From Antilocapra americana (lineage: Eukaryota > Chordata > Mammalia > Artiodactyla > Antilocapridae): DNA of 64,000 nucleotides. The notes under the pieces were generated by a model. It did not search any database. It worked only from the letters and a program-made list of their open reading frames with translations, and was not told the DNA's origin. A program made the translations under genes and the position numbers. Where the stretch lies: assembly GCA_007570785.1 (NCBI GenBank), contig ML664159.1, forward strand, positions 4,993,987 to 5,057,986, given 5' to 3'. Positions 1 to 11,860 of this stretch are shown here, in pieces (position 1 is the first letter of the stretch; the number at the start of each line of letters is the position of its first letter).

Positions 1-459
1 AAATAAATGGACAAAGGATCTGAACAGACATTATTCCAAATAAGGGATGCAAATTGCCAATATATACATGAAAAGGTGCTCTACATCAGTAATCTTTAGG
101 GTAATGCAAATCAGAACTGCCTTAAGATATTACCTCATACCTATTTGCCTATCATCAAAAAGACAAGATGTAACAAATGTTGATGAGGATGTAGAGAACA
201 AGGATCCCTTGGGCATTGTTGGTGGGGGTATACACTGGTGCAGCCACTCTGAAAAACAGTATAGAAGTTCTTAAAACAATCAAAAGTAGAACTACCATAT
301 GATCTTGTGATCCCACTTCTGGGTATTTATCCAGAGGAAATGAAATCAGGATCTTGAAGAGATGTCTGTACTCCCATGTTCATTGGGACACTATTCACAA
401 TAGCTAAGATATGGAAACAACCTAAGTGTCTATTGATAGGTGAGTAGATAAGGAAGATT

Positions 460-535
460 TTATATATATATATATATATATATATACATACTATATATAT
501 ATATATATACAATATATATATATTCATATAAAATA
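460..535. repeat. (TA)n microsatellite inside the L1
   Basis: Almost pure alternating TA with a few interruptions. It lies where the L1 3' region normally has only a short TATATATACA stretch, so it is probably an expansion of L1-internal sequence. Its right end supplied the target for the Bov-A insertion that follows. Confidence 0.85.
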
Positions 536-542
536 TATGAAT

Positions 543-672
543 CCTGAAGGGAGGCATGGCAACTCACTTCAGTATTCTTGCATAGAGAATCTAATGGACA
601 GAGGAGCCTGGCAGGCTACAGTCCATAGGGTCCAAAGAGTCGGACATGACTGAAGCGACTTAGCATTACAAG

Positions 673-707
<35 letters not shown>
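543..707 (+). mobile_element. Bov-A monomer SINE with (CA)n tail
   Basis: Bov-A unit without the tRNA-derived head. It shows the conserved blocks for 'cactccagtattcttgcc' (diverged), 'acagaggagcctggcagg' and 'agagtcggacatgactgaa', then a (CA)n tail at about 675-707. An 8-bp direct repeat, atatgaat, at 535-542 and 708-715 is a plausible TSD. The insertion splits the L1, so it is younger than the L1. Confidence 0.85.
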
Positions 708-711
<4 letters not shown>

Positions 712-800
712 GAATATTATTCAGCATGAGAAAGAAGGAAATTCTGCCATTTGTGACAACATGGATGAATCTTGAGGGCATTATGCCGAGTGAAGTAAAT

Positions 801-874
801 CAGATAGCAAAAGACAAATACTGTATGGCATTATGACGTCAGACAGCGAAAGACAAGTACTGTATGGCATTATG
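801..874 (+). repeat. 39-bp tandem duplication within the L1 3' region
   Basis: Two 35-bp blocks starting at 801 and 840 (cagatagcaaaagacaaat... and cagacagcgaaagacaagt..., each ending in the same ctgtatggcattatg) differ at three positions. Ordinary L1 3' ends carry this block once, so this copy has a local tandem duplication. Confidence 0.85.
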
Positions 875-1247
875 TGTGGGATCTAAAAAAAAAGTTCAAC
901 TCAAAGGAACAAATACAAATGGCAGAATGGTGATTGCCAGGGGCTGAGGTGTGGGAGTAATGGGGAGAAGTTGGTCAAAGAATACAAACTGTTGTAAGAA
1001 TCTAATGTACAGAATGGTGACTATAGTTAATAATAATGTGTTTTATAAGAGAGTGAGTCTTAAACATTCTCATGTGACTATGTTAAGTGAAGAATGTGTT
1101 AATTGATTATGAGAATCTTTTCACAATGTATTGTATCAAATTATCACATTATACACTTTAAAATTTTACAATTTTATTTTTCAATTATACATCAGTAAAT
1201 CTGGAAAAAAAATAAAGGCAGTGCTCAAAACCTAAGGGAGTCATTAA

Positions 1248-1250
<3 letters not shown>

Positions 1251-1280
<30 letters not shown>

Positions 1281-1281
1281 A
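1251..1281 (+). repeat. (CA)n microsatellite
   Basis: About 15 CA units following 'aaacata', starting some 35 bp after the L1 A-rich tail. No SINE body adjoins it, unlike the CA/GT runs at 675, 35675 and 42213. Confidence 0.9.
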
Positions 1282-2083
1282 GACAGCTTGAAGGGGCATC
1301 CTTTGGCAAAGTTTGGGACAATTTAAACATCATAATAAGAACATAAGGGATTAGAACTCATTAAGTAAAATTTTAAATAGTCTATGAGTTCATAGTGATA
1401 CTAAAAATAAAGGCAGGAGGAGTGGGGAAAACTGTTGTTCTTAGAAGAATGTAAGCCTACGAATGCAGAATTATTTCTTCTAAGAATGCAGAAGAAATAA
1501 TGGCATTAAGCAATCCCTATTTTGAAATTTGTAATAAATTAGGCAAAGGTCACCAATGGGTGCTGAAATCATTTTGGAGATAAAGGACATTCTTATAATC
1601 TTAATATATCACCCCCAAAAGGAAAATATACCTCTGTAGTGAAGTGATCCAGAGGACCCCACTTTACCAGCTTATCATCCCTGTCATTATCTGCTTCCTC
1701 ATGTGTAAGAGAATACAACATCACCTACCAGTACCTTTGATAAAAATCTTAATTAGGAATATAATCAGAAAGAAACAGTCTGGAAAATGCAGAAATCCAT
1801 TTATAAGACAAGTGGCTGGTGTTTGTATAAAAGTCAGTGTCTTGAAAAACAGACAAACAGAAGGCATTGGGGCTGTTATACTTGTAAAAAGTCTAAAGAG
1901 AAACACAGCATCCTAATATAGTATATGAATATTGGTTGGATGCTATATTCTCTTCCCCACTACCCATCTCGAGCAAAGACTGTAAAAGACATTTTAGAGA
2001 CAACTGGAGAAATTCAAATAAGGATTATATTCAAGATAATATTCTTGAATTAATATGATTTTTTTTAAAGCTGCAAAACTGCA
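1282..2083. other. Unassigned non-coding sequence
   Basis: AT-rich, no recognised repeat and no convincing coding signal. The open frames at 1644-1916 (+) and 1721-1906 (-) overlap each other and match nothing I recognise. Confidence 0.5.
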
Positions 2084-2232
2084 CTATGGTCCTCCTTAAC
2101 TGAGGGTTCCACATCTTTGGATGCAGGACCGACTTCAATACACCATTTTATTTAAGGTACTTGAGCATCAGCAGATTTTGGAATCCGCTGTGGATTCCAG
2201 ATTCCATGCTGATATGGAGTGACGAACTGTAT
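2084..2232 (+). mobile_element. Tigger-like (pogo/mariner superfamily) DNA transposon remnant
   Basis: Matches the terminal part of Tigger-type elements: 'gggttccacatctttgga' near 2104, 'acttgagcatcagcagatt' near 2158 and a degraded 'gagtgacgaactgta' end near 2217-2231. It is short, with no transposase coding sequence. The superfamily call rests on the characteristic right end; the subfamily is not assigned. Confidence 0.6.
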
Positions 2233-3194
2233 TGTGGTCATGTAAGAGATACTCTTGTTTCTAGGATATACATGTTAAAGTATTCAGAGATGAAGCATCA
2301 TAATGTCTACAATGTACTTGCAAATAACTAAATTTTCTGGGAACTTATGATCTGATACAATTGTTTTCGATCCTTAATTTAGTGATTATTAATTCAAAAT
2401 TTCCCATTTCTCAAAGTTATGACAGTTCATTTAACATCCCTCTGTGGCAGTTTGAACTTTGCCTCCCATTTCATCAGCTTTTTTGGTTTCTTTTCATCTT
2501 TGTACCTTCTCAGCAATGATGAAGCAAATGTCTGGATTTGTATTATCTCCTGTGTCCTTCAGGATCCTCCACCTGCATCTCAGTCAGCGGGTGTAGATTA
2601 GCAAATAAACCTGCATGATCCTTACCATTTTTTAGATTCTTGTGACAATTTTGCAGGAGGAATTTGTCATTTCCTGGTTTCCATCTAGCCTTTGTCTGAA
2701 ACTGAATCTAGACCACTAGTTTCTGAGAGAAGAATCATTTAGAAAAGAGAAAAGTCAGGGACCTCTGTATCACCACTGAAAACCCCTTTTGTGAACTAGT
2801 TCTTTAGATTATCATTATTCACACAGATATATCATTATTCATATAAATGATATGTATAAAGACTTCACATATTTTTATCAAGATTTGACTCCCCTACTTT
2901 CCATGAACTCCATCACCTCTGTATGGCAGCTGGAGTCAGCTGTGTTGTGTGTTGTCCTCCAAATGGAACTTCACCAAAATCTGGTGAGGCTGGCAGGACA
3001 GGGGCCACCCTCTTTTCATGATGGGGAGATGGAGGCTGGGGAGGAGAATGCGTCACACAGGTAGTTCACGGTTGAGTGATGAGAACAGGGTCTGGGTCTC
3101 CTGATTCTTTGGGGCTTTTACCCCTTTACACAAGTCCTCTTGGCAATGCCCCAAACCTGTGCTCCTGGCCATGTCTGCAGTGGCATTTTCTTCA
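2233..3194. other. Unassigned non-coding sequence
   Basis: No repeat family recognised and no gene. Short open frames at 2419, 2852 and 3076 overlap or lack family resemblance. A tctggtgaggctggcaggacagg-like GC-richer patch lies near 2980-3060. Confidence 0.45.
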
Positions 3195-3390
3195 GTCTAC
3201 TTCATGGATCTCCAACCTCTGGGCCATGGACCAGTACCTCTTGTCAATGTTAAATTAGAAATGAAGTGCCCAATAAATGTAATGTGCTTGAATCATTTCA
3301 GAACCATCCCCTATCCAGTCCATAGGAAAATTGTCCATGAACCTGGTCCGTGGTGCTCAAAAGGTTGGGGAACGCTGCTCTGCTTCACTG
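3195..3390 (-). mobile_element. MER1-like hAT-Charlie DNA transposon remnant
   Basis: Both ends resemble MER1: the left end reads 'tctccaacctctgggccatgg', and the right end reads 'aaaggttggggaacgctgct', whose reverse complement has the expected 'gttccccaacct' form. The middle holds the aataaatgtaatgtgcttgaa block. The ends are imperfect inverted repeats, as expected of a non-autonomous hAT element. It has no coding capacity. Confidence 0.7.
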
Positions 3391-5411
3391 TCTTCTTTCT
3401 TTGCACAACTGCAAAATGGTGAGAGCCAAATGTGTCACCCCTGGACGGGCTCACTGAGGAGCCGAGAGTGGCAGCATAGCCTCTTGTGGACCCTTACAGT
3501 AGCAGGATGAGATTGAAGCTGCTAAAAAATATCTGCTCTCTGTCAAGTGTTAAGTTCATGAAACTGTATTTTGGGAGATAGGATTTGACCTTGGATGGGT
3601 CAAATCCTGAACGAGGTCTTAAGTTATCTTCCTTGTTATCAGCTGTTGGTTAATATACATTTGTTTTCATCAGAACTGTGGTGATATTTGTTTGGTATGC
3701 ATCTGTGTAGTGAAACTGTTTGTTACAATATTGAAATACTTCCACATTGATTATAACTGCTGTTGCATGAAAATGCTCACCTCCACTCTCCCAGCATCCT
3801 CTTTGGAACCAGGTCCACCATCCGTATCTCAGAAATCCAGCCACCAAAGGATTCATGCTTGGCACAGCAAGGAAACTGATTGTTACGTATTTTGAGTATC
3901 CTCTTTTCCCTGTTTATTGTTATAGTTCCTAATTTCAAGCCAATCAATCATACAGTTATTCCTATAAAATATTCTTATACTTTAGAACTTGGCAAGCTAT
4001 TAAACACTATTTCAAAACCATGACATCAAGTGAAAACTTACAATCTTAGTAGTTTTCTAATTAAAATTGTAAATGTGCATGGATAATGTTCATATTCCTG
4101 AATGCTTGAGAGAGAACTGACCTCTATATGGAAAGTGGAAACCATCAGTCAAGAGGAAAATTTAGGTAATATCAAGCACAACATAGTTGTGCATCCCAGA
4201 GGCTCTCCATGCATATTGGTAGATTGTCCTATAGGGGATGAGGCGGTTCCACATTAAGGAGAGTGTTGTTCAGTGAGTATCAGCTATCATGCCAATGTGC
4301 TTTGTTACGATGGCAACCTTCCTGAATTATTGACGTCTCTTGACTCCATCTTTGTCAGGAGAGGTTCTGCTAGTGACCTCCTAAGAATTGTCCCTTGGTG
4401 TCTCCCATGATGACTTTTCTTCATCCATGGCTTTAAACCCAGTTAGTGTCCTCCAGACATTAGATTCTCCTTTTCTTCTGGTTTCATCAGGTTTAGCCTG
4501 AAGTCTTTCCGGGATCAATACTTTTCTAATGCCAATATCCATCATCTCTAGCTTGTGTTCAGATAAACATTTTTTTTAAGTGTAGGAAAGGCTAAACTCA
4601 TTAAATTATTTTGTAGTTAAAATAAAGATATTTCTACCCCATGAGAGTATATTTCTGTGTACAATTTCATTTATGTACTATTTACACATAGCAGCTGTAC
4701 ATTTTTAGCTTCTAGTGTGGTAGATTGCCTTTAAGATTCAGAAAAAAGTAATCACAGCTGGCTTGAATCTTCAAATGGCTGTCTTTGACTATATTTTCTC
4801 CTGCTCTTTTGCTATGATGAATGTCATACTAGTAGCCAGTCAAAAGCATGTTCACCTGAAATGGTTCTTTGTACAAACAAGAAACATGACTTTGAGTGCC
4901 ATACATCAGTGCCAAGCTAATAAGATAATCCTCTTTTCATTTTAAAGACTATACTCTAATCTTAAAACAGAAGTCTCCTCTTCTCTATACAACAGTCACT
5001 GGATAAAGATTCTGTTATCATAATCCTATTAAAATGTATTCGCTTTTGCAGTACACCCTGATAATAGTATTTATCCTTCTAAGCACCTAGGGAGTAGAGT
5101 GATAAAAGACAAACCTATTCAAAATTTCAGTAAAAAATAGTTGCAGAGAAAGAGCAGGTATTTTAAAAGCTTAGGAATGAATAGCAACTAATATCCATAG
5201 CTGGAAAGAGCAATGAATTAGGCTTCTATTTAGACTCTGACCAGGAAAGATAGTAGTTTTCCAGTTGAAATGCTCTGTTCTGATCACATGTGTCCACACA
5301 GGCAACTGCTGGTGAGGCTGAATTACCTGAACCATGAACTAGATATCAGCTCTCACCTGTGGCATTTCTGATACATCACCCTTTATTGATACTAATGGTT
5401 TTGAGGTTTCT
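3391..5411. other. Unassigned AT-rich non-coding stretch
   Basis: About 2 kb with no recognised interspersed repeat, no long open frame and no coding-like codon pattern. The frames at 3650-3895 on the two strands are mutual shadows. It could be unique intergenic or intronic DNA or repeats too decayed for recognition by eye. Confidence 0.45.
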
Positions 5412-7222
5412 AACCTTTAAAATCCAAGGTATGGAGCAGCGGCTGTGCTTTGCTGGAGGATCCATGAAAAGATATCCCATGTCCAAGGTAAGAGAAACCC
5501 CAATAAGACAGTAGGCACTGAGAGAGGGCATCAGAGGGCAGACAGACTGAAACCACAATCACAGAAAACTAACCAATCTAATCACACGGACCACAGCCTT
5601 ATCTAACTCAGTGAAACTAAGCCATGCCATATGGGGCCACCCAAGATGGACAGGTCATGATGGAGAGTTCTGACAAAATGTGGTCCACTGGAGAAGACAA
5701 TGGCAAACCACTTCAGTATTTTTGCCTTGAGAACCCCATGAACAGTATGAAAAGGCAAATTGATAGGACATTGAAAGATGAACTCCCCAGGTCGGTAGGC
5801 GCCCAATATGCTACTGGAGATCAGTGGAGAAATAACTCCAGAAAGAATGAAGGGGTAGAGCCAAAGCAAAAATAACACCCAGTTGTGGATGTGACTGGTG
5901 ATAGAAGCAAGGTCTGATGCTGTAAAGAGCAATATTCCATTCATCTCACATGCTAGTAAAGTAATGCTCAAAATTCTCCAAGCCAGGCTTCAGGAATATG
6001 TGAACCATGAACTTCCAGATGTTCAAGATGGATTCAGAAAAGGCAGAGGAACCAGAGATCAAATTGCCAACATCTGTTTGATCATTGAAAAAGCAAGAGA
6101 GTTCCAGAAAACATCTATTTCTGCTTTATTGACTATGCCAAAGGCTTTTTCTATGTGAATCACAATAAACTGTGGAAAATTCTGAAAGAGATGGGAATAC
6201 TAGGCCACCTCACCTGCCTCTTGAGACATCTGTGTGTAGGTCAGGAAGCAACAGTTAGAATTGGACATGGAAGAACAGACTGGTTCCAAATATAAAAGGA
6301 GTGTGTGAAGGCTGTATATTGTCACCCTGCTTATTTAACTTCTGTGCAGAGTACATCATGAGAAATGCTGGACTGGATGAAGCACAAGCTGGAATCAAGA
6401 TTGGCAGGAGAAATATCAATAATCTCCGATATGCAGATGATGCCATCCTTATGGTAGAAAGTGAACAAGAACTAAAGAGCCTCTTAAAGAAAGTGAAAGA
6501 AGAGAGTGAAAAAGTTGGCTTAAAGCTCAACATTCAGAAAACCAAGATAACGGCATCCTACCATCCCATTAGTTCATGGCAAATATTGGGGAAACAGTGG
6601 AAACAGTGGCTAACTTTATTTTGGGAGGCTCCAAAATCACTGCAGTTGGTGATTGCAGCCATGAAATTAAAAGATGCTTACTCCTTGGAAGGAAAGTTAG
6701 GACCAACTTTGACAGCATATTAAAAAGCAGAGACATTATTTTGCCAAGAAAGGTCTGGATAGTTAAGGCTATGGTTTTTCCAGTAGTCATGTATGAATGT
6801 GAGAGTTGGACTATAAAGAAAGCTGAGTGCCAAGAATTGATGCTTTTGAACTGTGGTGTTGGAGAAGACTCTTGAGAGTCCCATGGATGCAAGGAGATCC
6901 AACCAGTCCATCTTAAAGGAGATCAGTCCTGAATGTTCAGTGGAAGGACTGATATTGAAGCTGAAACTCCAGTGCTTTGGCCACCTGATGCAAAGAACTG
7001 ATTCATTCAACTGAAAGGCCCCTGATGCTGGGAAAGATTGAAGGTGGGAGGAGAAGAGGACAACGGAGGATGAAATGGTTGGATTGCATCACCGACTCAA
7101 TCGAAATGGATTTGAGTAAGCTCCAGGAGTTGGTGATGGACAGGGAGGCCTGGTGTGCTACAGTCCATGGGGTCACAAAGAGGTGGACACAACTGAGCAA
7201 TTGAACTGAACTGAACCTTTAA
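5412..7222 (+). mobile_element. BovB (RTE clade) LINE, 5'-truncated and internally deleted, with TSD
   Basis: A BovB copy of about 1.8 kb. The left part (about 5425-5930) is the 5' region ('gcagcggctgtgctttgctgg', 'ggaccacagcctt', the 'ggccacccaagatgga' block). It then jumps directly, at about 5936, to the middle of the reverse transcriptase ('catctcacatgctagtaaag'), skipping the endonuclease domain. RT motifs follow, then the 3' region ending in 'ttgaactgaactgaac'. A 9-bp direct repeat, aacctttaa, at 5412-5420 and 7214-7222 is a good TSD, so the element proper is about 5421-7213. The deletion is judged against the remembered BovB consensus of about 3.2 kb. Confidence 0.9.
5898..6895 (+). pseudogene. 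BovB reverse transcriptase remnant
   Basis: Broken RT coding sequence spread over three frames. It shows GFRKGRGTRDQI at about 6028-6063, a damaged motif A region near 6130 (frame lost around 'ttgactatgccaaagg'), GCILSPCLFN at about 6310-6339, and the catalytic YADD codons at 6430-6441 in the 6301-6723 frame. The C-terminal region continues in another frame at 6576-6875 (VGDCSHEIKRCLLLGRK, MYECESWTIKKAE). The catalytic YADD is intact, but frameshifts and the missing endonuclease exclude activity. Confidence 0.85.
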
Positions 7223-8539
7223 GAAATAAATAAATAATTAGCTTTGACAGAATATGTAAAAACAGAGCCAAAAAATGAATTAATTCTGCTGAGAACAATA
7301 GTTGGTACTCAGTCTTTTAGTTTGTACAGGTATTATGCTTTTTTCTCTTTATCATATGGGAAGAATTAAAAATCCTGGTGACTAGTGGCATTTTTGCCTT
7401 AAATGTGGAGATCTCTCTCTTTCTCCCTTCCTCTCTCTCACTTTCTCTTTTTGGAAAGAATCAATAGCAGTAAAGTTGGTTGTCTATCCCTGGTATGATC
7501 ATCCTATAAAAGCTCTATGATATGATCCAACTTCACTTGTGTAAGAGCTGCATGAAATGATTTGCCACTTCTGCAGATTTTCCTTTCATTTTTTTGTTTT
7601 TTGTTTTCAAGTCAAAGTGCATTTCCAAGCATCTATGCATCTTACCTCTAGCATTAGGCTTTTCATTTAGTTTTACACCAGAGATGAGGCTATCGTATAT
7701 CAGCGGTATGTTTCAGGTATGTCTGTAGTTCAGTCATTGAGGAAATATCTACTTCTGTTCACAAAGGTTGTACGTCAGAGTTACTTACAAATTAGTATAA
7801 ACTTAACTTTTAATATTATTAAATGTCTTCTCAATTGTAAAGTGTGTACATAATTAAATATTTGCAGAAAATCTACAGTGTCATTTTATATTTTAAAGCC
7901 TTGGAGAATTACTTCTTTTGTAGGTAAATTGACTTATGCTGTCCATTCTTAGTTACTGGCCTGTGATTTGACAGACATTTATAAAGCTTCCTGAAATGTA
8001 TCATATTCTACTCTCAGTTGTTTGGTGAGTAGATTAAGCACAAAATGGAACTGTAACAGCTTATGGCTTGAGTTAAGGTGTGTTTTAGGATCTAGCTTTT
8101 CCCTTACTAAAGAGCAAGTATGTTTTATAGGGCAGTTTAGGGTGAAAAGTCCAAACAAAATTCATCATTCTGAAGTAAAATATTTATGAAACAAGTTTTG
8201 TATTTTCCTATTCTGGACTAAATTTAAAATTCCATAATGCTGGTATTTTGTATAGAAGTTTGTGGGGAATCTTCTGAGAACTAACATTTCATCACTAACT
8301 TGTCTGCGGTGTTTTACATCTATGTTGCTGGTTTACTGGACAGATGCAGTGTTCATTTTTATTTATAGCAGACAAGGGCACTTTAAATGCCTAATAGCTG
8401 CTGGGGCTTAAATATGGAATAGATACAATTTTTTTAAGAGGGAATAGTGCTGGGTAGTTTCAGTTTTCCATTTTTGAAAAGTAAACCCTGCCATGATTTG
8501 ATTTAATATATATTAAAATTGCACAAACCTACATGTGTT
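7223..8539. other. Unassigned AT-rich non-coding stretch with a CT-rich patch
   Basis: No repeat family recognised apart from a pyrimidine-rich patch at 7409-7452. The sequence is AT-rich with no sizeable open frame. It could be unique sequence. Confidence 0.45.
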
Positions 8540-8850
8540 TCTTTTTTTAATAATTGAAGTATAGTTGAGTTACAATATTATGTTCGTTTCAGGTGTACAT
8601 CACAGTGATTCAGTATTTTTATAGAGTATACTTCATTGAAACTTATTACAAAATAATGACTATGTTTTCCTGTGTTGTATAATATATCCTTGTTTGCTTA
8701 TTTATTTTATACATGGCATTTTTTACTTCTCCCCTGTGTTGCCTCTCCCTCCTTCTGTCTCCCCACTGGTAACCACCAGTTTGTTCTCTGTGTCTATGAA
8801 TCTGTGTCTGTTTTGTTATATTCATTTGTTTGTTTGCTTATGTATGTATG
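8540..8850 (-). mobile_element. L1 LINE 3' UTR, reverse orientation
   Basis: Read on the minus strand this is an L1 3' end. On the plus strand it starts with a T-run and 'attgaagtatagttgag', then 'tttcaggtgtacatcacag', 'gtataatatatccttgttt' and 'cactggtaaccaccag' at 8763. It is 5'-truncated near 8850 and non-coding. The open frames at 8672-8926 are shadows of it. Confidence 0.85.
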
Positions 8851-9279
8851 TGTGTTTCATTTTGAGACCTGGCTAGTGAGGCTGAGAGCACCTCCATCCA
8901 GTCTCTCCCTTTTTCATTTTCTCTAAGATATTTATTTTCAATCTGAAATCCTTAGAAATAGATCCAGTGTCTTTGCTTCTTGACCTTTAGATCTCAAATG
9001 TGCTTGTTGGGAAGGTGAGAGTTTAGAAATGAGCAAAGCAAATGTACCCTGTGCTCTCTGAGCAGGGATATGAAACTGTACAAGACTACTCGTTGTTTCC
9101 CATGTGGGTCATAAGTGTTCTCTCCTTGGCCTCCTGGTGATCTAGTCTCTGGTCTCCTCCTACTCCACCCATCCTTTCATACCTTCCCTTGTTACTTGGA
9201 TTCAGAGTTGAGCAATTCCCATTCCTCAGTTCATTGAATTCTCTTATCAATAGTTCATGCAAGTTCTCTTTTTTGTTTT

Positions 9280-9570
9280 ATGAAATTATTTTCCTCTTAA
9301 TCCATACTCAATCTCCTTCCCCCAAGACATGTGTTTGATATAAATGTGATGATGTGTGATTCCTTATAGAATATGGAGTCTTTGCGTCTGTTTAAATTTG
9401 TATATGTTACTGTGTTATAGCTCTCATTCTTTCTTGCCTTTTCCCCTCAATACATTTAAAATATCTATTTGTGTGTACAGCTGGTTCATTGCTTCTAATT
9501 CTGAGCAGTCATTATAGTATAAAGTCATTATGGTGAATTTATACTTCTCCATTATTCTAGAGCTCCTGCT
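9280..9570 (-). mobile_element. Probable old L1 fragment, reverse orientation
   Basis: Blocks such as 'ggttcattgcttctaattct' and 'atacttctccattattct' resemble diverged L1M sequence on the minus strand. Divergence is high, so the boundaries and the call are tentative. Confidence 0.35.
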
Positions 9571-9734
9571 CCCACCATTCTCCAAATCTGAATCCAGATC
9601 ATATTGACTTCTTTACTTTCCTCTAAAACAGCAGAAGTCTTTGCATCTCCTGTTTGGCCCCCATTGCCTACCACCTGCATAACACCTATTGTTGTATTGA
9701 ATATATTATTTATATCTCTTAAAAATATAATTTA

Positions 9735-9990
9735 GCTCAAGAAGCCATTCCTGATATCCCCTCCAGAGTATCCTTAGGGTCCTGTTCTTCACTCAGTACT
9801 TCCTTTATTGAAACCAAGATGACACTTTATATTATAGTGCTCTACTAGCCAGTAAGTTCTCAAGAGCCGGGATCATGTCTGTTCTGCTCACTGTTGAATG
9901 GTTAACTTCTCAGTAACTACCCCCATGTCTAAAACATGGTAGATATTCTATCAAAATGTTGTTGTTGATAGAATGAACAAGTGTATGAGT
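9735..9990 (-). mobile_element. L2 LINE 3' fragment, reverse orientation
   Basis: Plus-strand text follows the reverse complement of an L2 3' end: 'gaagccattcctgatatccc', 'agttctcaagagccgggatcatgtc', 'aaaacatggtagatattc'. Ancient (pre-eutherian) element, non-coding. Confidence 0.65.
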
Positions 9991-10049
9991 GAAATCAAGA
10001 CATAACCACTGAATCCAAGAAGCTCTTAATGCTCCCAATGACACAGTTA

Positions 10050-10145
10050 GTAGTAGCATGCCCATTTTATTTGAAACTGAGGCTCAGAAAATAAAAATTC
10101 TTAAAGTTACATGCAGATGAGTTCGTAGGTGGGCTTCAGACACAT
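10050..10145 (+). repeat. Possible MIR fragment
   Basis: Contains 'cccattttatttgaaactgaggctcag', close to the MIR core ('ccattttacagatgaggaaactgaggc'). Short and diverged. Confidence 0.4.
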
Positions 10146-10705
10146 ATCTTTGTATACTGTGGTATTTAAATGATGAAGCCTTTTGGGACTAATCTGGGGC
10201 TTTTTCTGATTGATGATTTTGATGTAAGCAAGACTCTTTTAACTTCTGATACCTAGCCCACTTCTTCTGGAGATGTAGGCTTAAGAGGAAGTTAGCAGAG
10301 AAATTCAGCAGAGCATCTCTTGAACTCCTACTACATTCTAGACTCTGTCTGAGGAGCTGAGAACTGTAGCTGAGGTAACAAGCAAAATCTCTATTGCAGT
10401 GTAGCTTATATTTCTCATGGGGGAGACAATGGACAAGTAAACATGTAATTTCAGGTGGCTTCAAGAGGCTTTAGAGTGGTCTTATGGTGGTAGTGGATAA
10501 TTTAAATTGGTTGATCAGGATATTGGAATAGGTGAGAATGAGAAGGAGGCAGTCACAGGAAAATCCAGAGCAAGAACATATCAGGCAGATGGAAGAGTAC
10601 ATGTGAAAGCTGGGAGGGGAGAACAAACTTGGTGGTTTTTAGAACAAGGAGGAGGCTGCTGGCAGCTTGGTGAACAAGTTGGGAGTAGAGGAAGTGAGGT
10701 GGATG

Positions 10706-11090
10706 GTGTCTGTCCATTTGGGGCTGCTTTAACAAAATACCACCGTACCACAGACTTAGTGACTTATAAACTGTAGAAATATAAACTCACCGTTTATAAA
10801 CTCACAGTTTTGGAGGCTGGAAGTCCAAGGTCAGGGTGCCAGCATGGCCAGGTTCTTGTTAGGACTCACTTCTGAGTTGTAGACTGACAACTTCTCATTG
10901 TATCCTTATATCAGCGAAGCGTGAGAGAGCTCTTTTAGGCCTCTCTTATAAGGGCACTAATCCCATTCAGGAAGACAAACCCTCATGATCTGATTACCTC
11001 CCAAAGGCCTCAATTCCATATATGATCACCTTGGAGGTTAGAATTTCAACATATGAATTTTGGAGAGACACAAACTTTCTAATAGTAGCA
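10706..11090 (+). mobile_element. LTR-like mammalian repeat (MLT2/ERVL-like; family name uncertain)
   Basis: Characteristic text: 'ggggctgctttaacaaaata', 'tcacagttttggaggctgg', 'aagtccaaggtcagggtgcc', 'aagggcactaatcccattc' and 'tttcaacatatgaattttgg'. It sits inside the older unnamed repeat. No internal coding region is present, so it is a solo terminal repeat or equivalent. Confidence 0.6.
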
Positions 11091-11640
11091 GATGGATAGG
11101 CAGATGACATGTCATATTAAGGCTTTAGAGGCCATGATTAAGACATTGTGAGCATATCTGGAAGCCATGGACAGGCTTTAAGCCAGGGAGTTACTTGATC
11201 TCACTTTTGTTTAGAAAGGTCCATTTGGCTGATTATGGAGGCAAATAGAAGAAGAGAGATCAGTTGTTGTAGGAGAGAGACCATTGTTGTAGCTCAAGGA
11301 GGTATCTGTGGGAATGGTAAGAAGTCGTCAGATCTGAAATATATTTCAAAGTAGCAAATCAGATTTGCTAATTCACTGGATGTGTCTAGAGGAAGAGGGG
11401 AGACAGGACTGGGGACGGTGAGAGAAAGGAAGGCTGAGTATAGGGAATGATGGAGCTATTGACTGAGATGGGAAAGACTGAGGAAGGAGCGGATTTCAGG
11501 AAGAAAGTCAGGACCTCGGTGGTGGATGTGCTTGGTTTGCGATATCTGCTAGAAATCCAGGGACCTTATCAAGTAGAGAAGTAACCCAGGGCTGGAGCAA
11601 AAGTTAGGCCTTGAGATAGAAATGTGAGAGCTGTCTGTGT

Positions 11641-11860
11641 CTGAAATGAGAGTGGAAGTGTTAGTTGCTTAGTCATATCTGACTCTTTGTGACCCCATGG
11701 ACTGTAGCCCGTCAGGCTCCTCTGTCCATGAAATTCTGCAGGCAAGAATACTGGAGTGGGTTACCATTCCCTTTTCAGGGGATCTTCCCATCACAAGAGT
11801 TGAACTCAGGTCTCCTGCATTACTGGCAGATTCTTTACCTGTGAGCCACCAGATAAGCCC
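11641..11860 (-). mobile_element. Bov-tA SINE
   Basis: Minus-strand tRNA-Glu-headed SINE. On the plus strand it begins with the tail side (ttagttgcttagtcatatct), continues with the Bov-A body ('gaccccatggactgtagcc') and ends with the tRNA-derived head (agattctttacctgtgagccacc). A 10-bp repeat with one mismatch, ctgtctgtgt / ctgtttgtgt at 11631-11640 and 11861-11870, is a possible TSD. Confidence 0.9.

Larger units (their letters stand above)
1..1217 (+). mobile_element. L1 LINE 3' end (old L1M/L1MA-like), 5' part outside window
   Basis: Non-autonomous remnant of an L1 retrotransposon, entering from the left edge. Around 409-450 the sequence translates to a decayed ORF2 C-terminal motif (WKQPKC, then a stop in what would be the STDEWI region). 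It continues through the typical 3' UTR (a 'gttgccaggggctgagg' block near 935 and 'gactatagttaataat' near 1019) and ends in an A-rich tail near 1205-1217. It is interrupted by an expanded (TA)n tract and a Bov-A SINE, and holds a 39-bp-period internal duplication at 801-874. Many substitutions and stops make it inactive. The subfamily is inferred. Confidence 0.85.
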
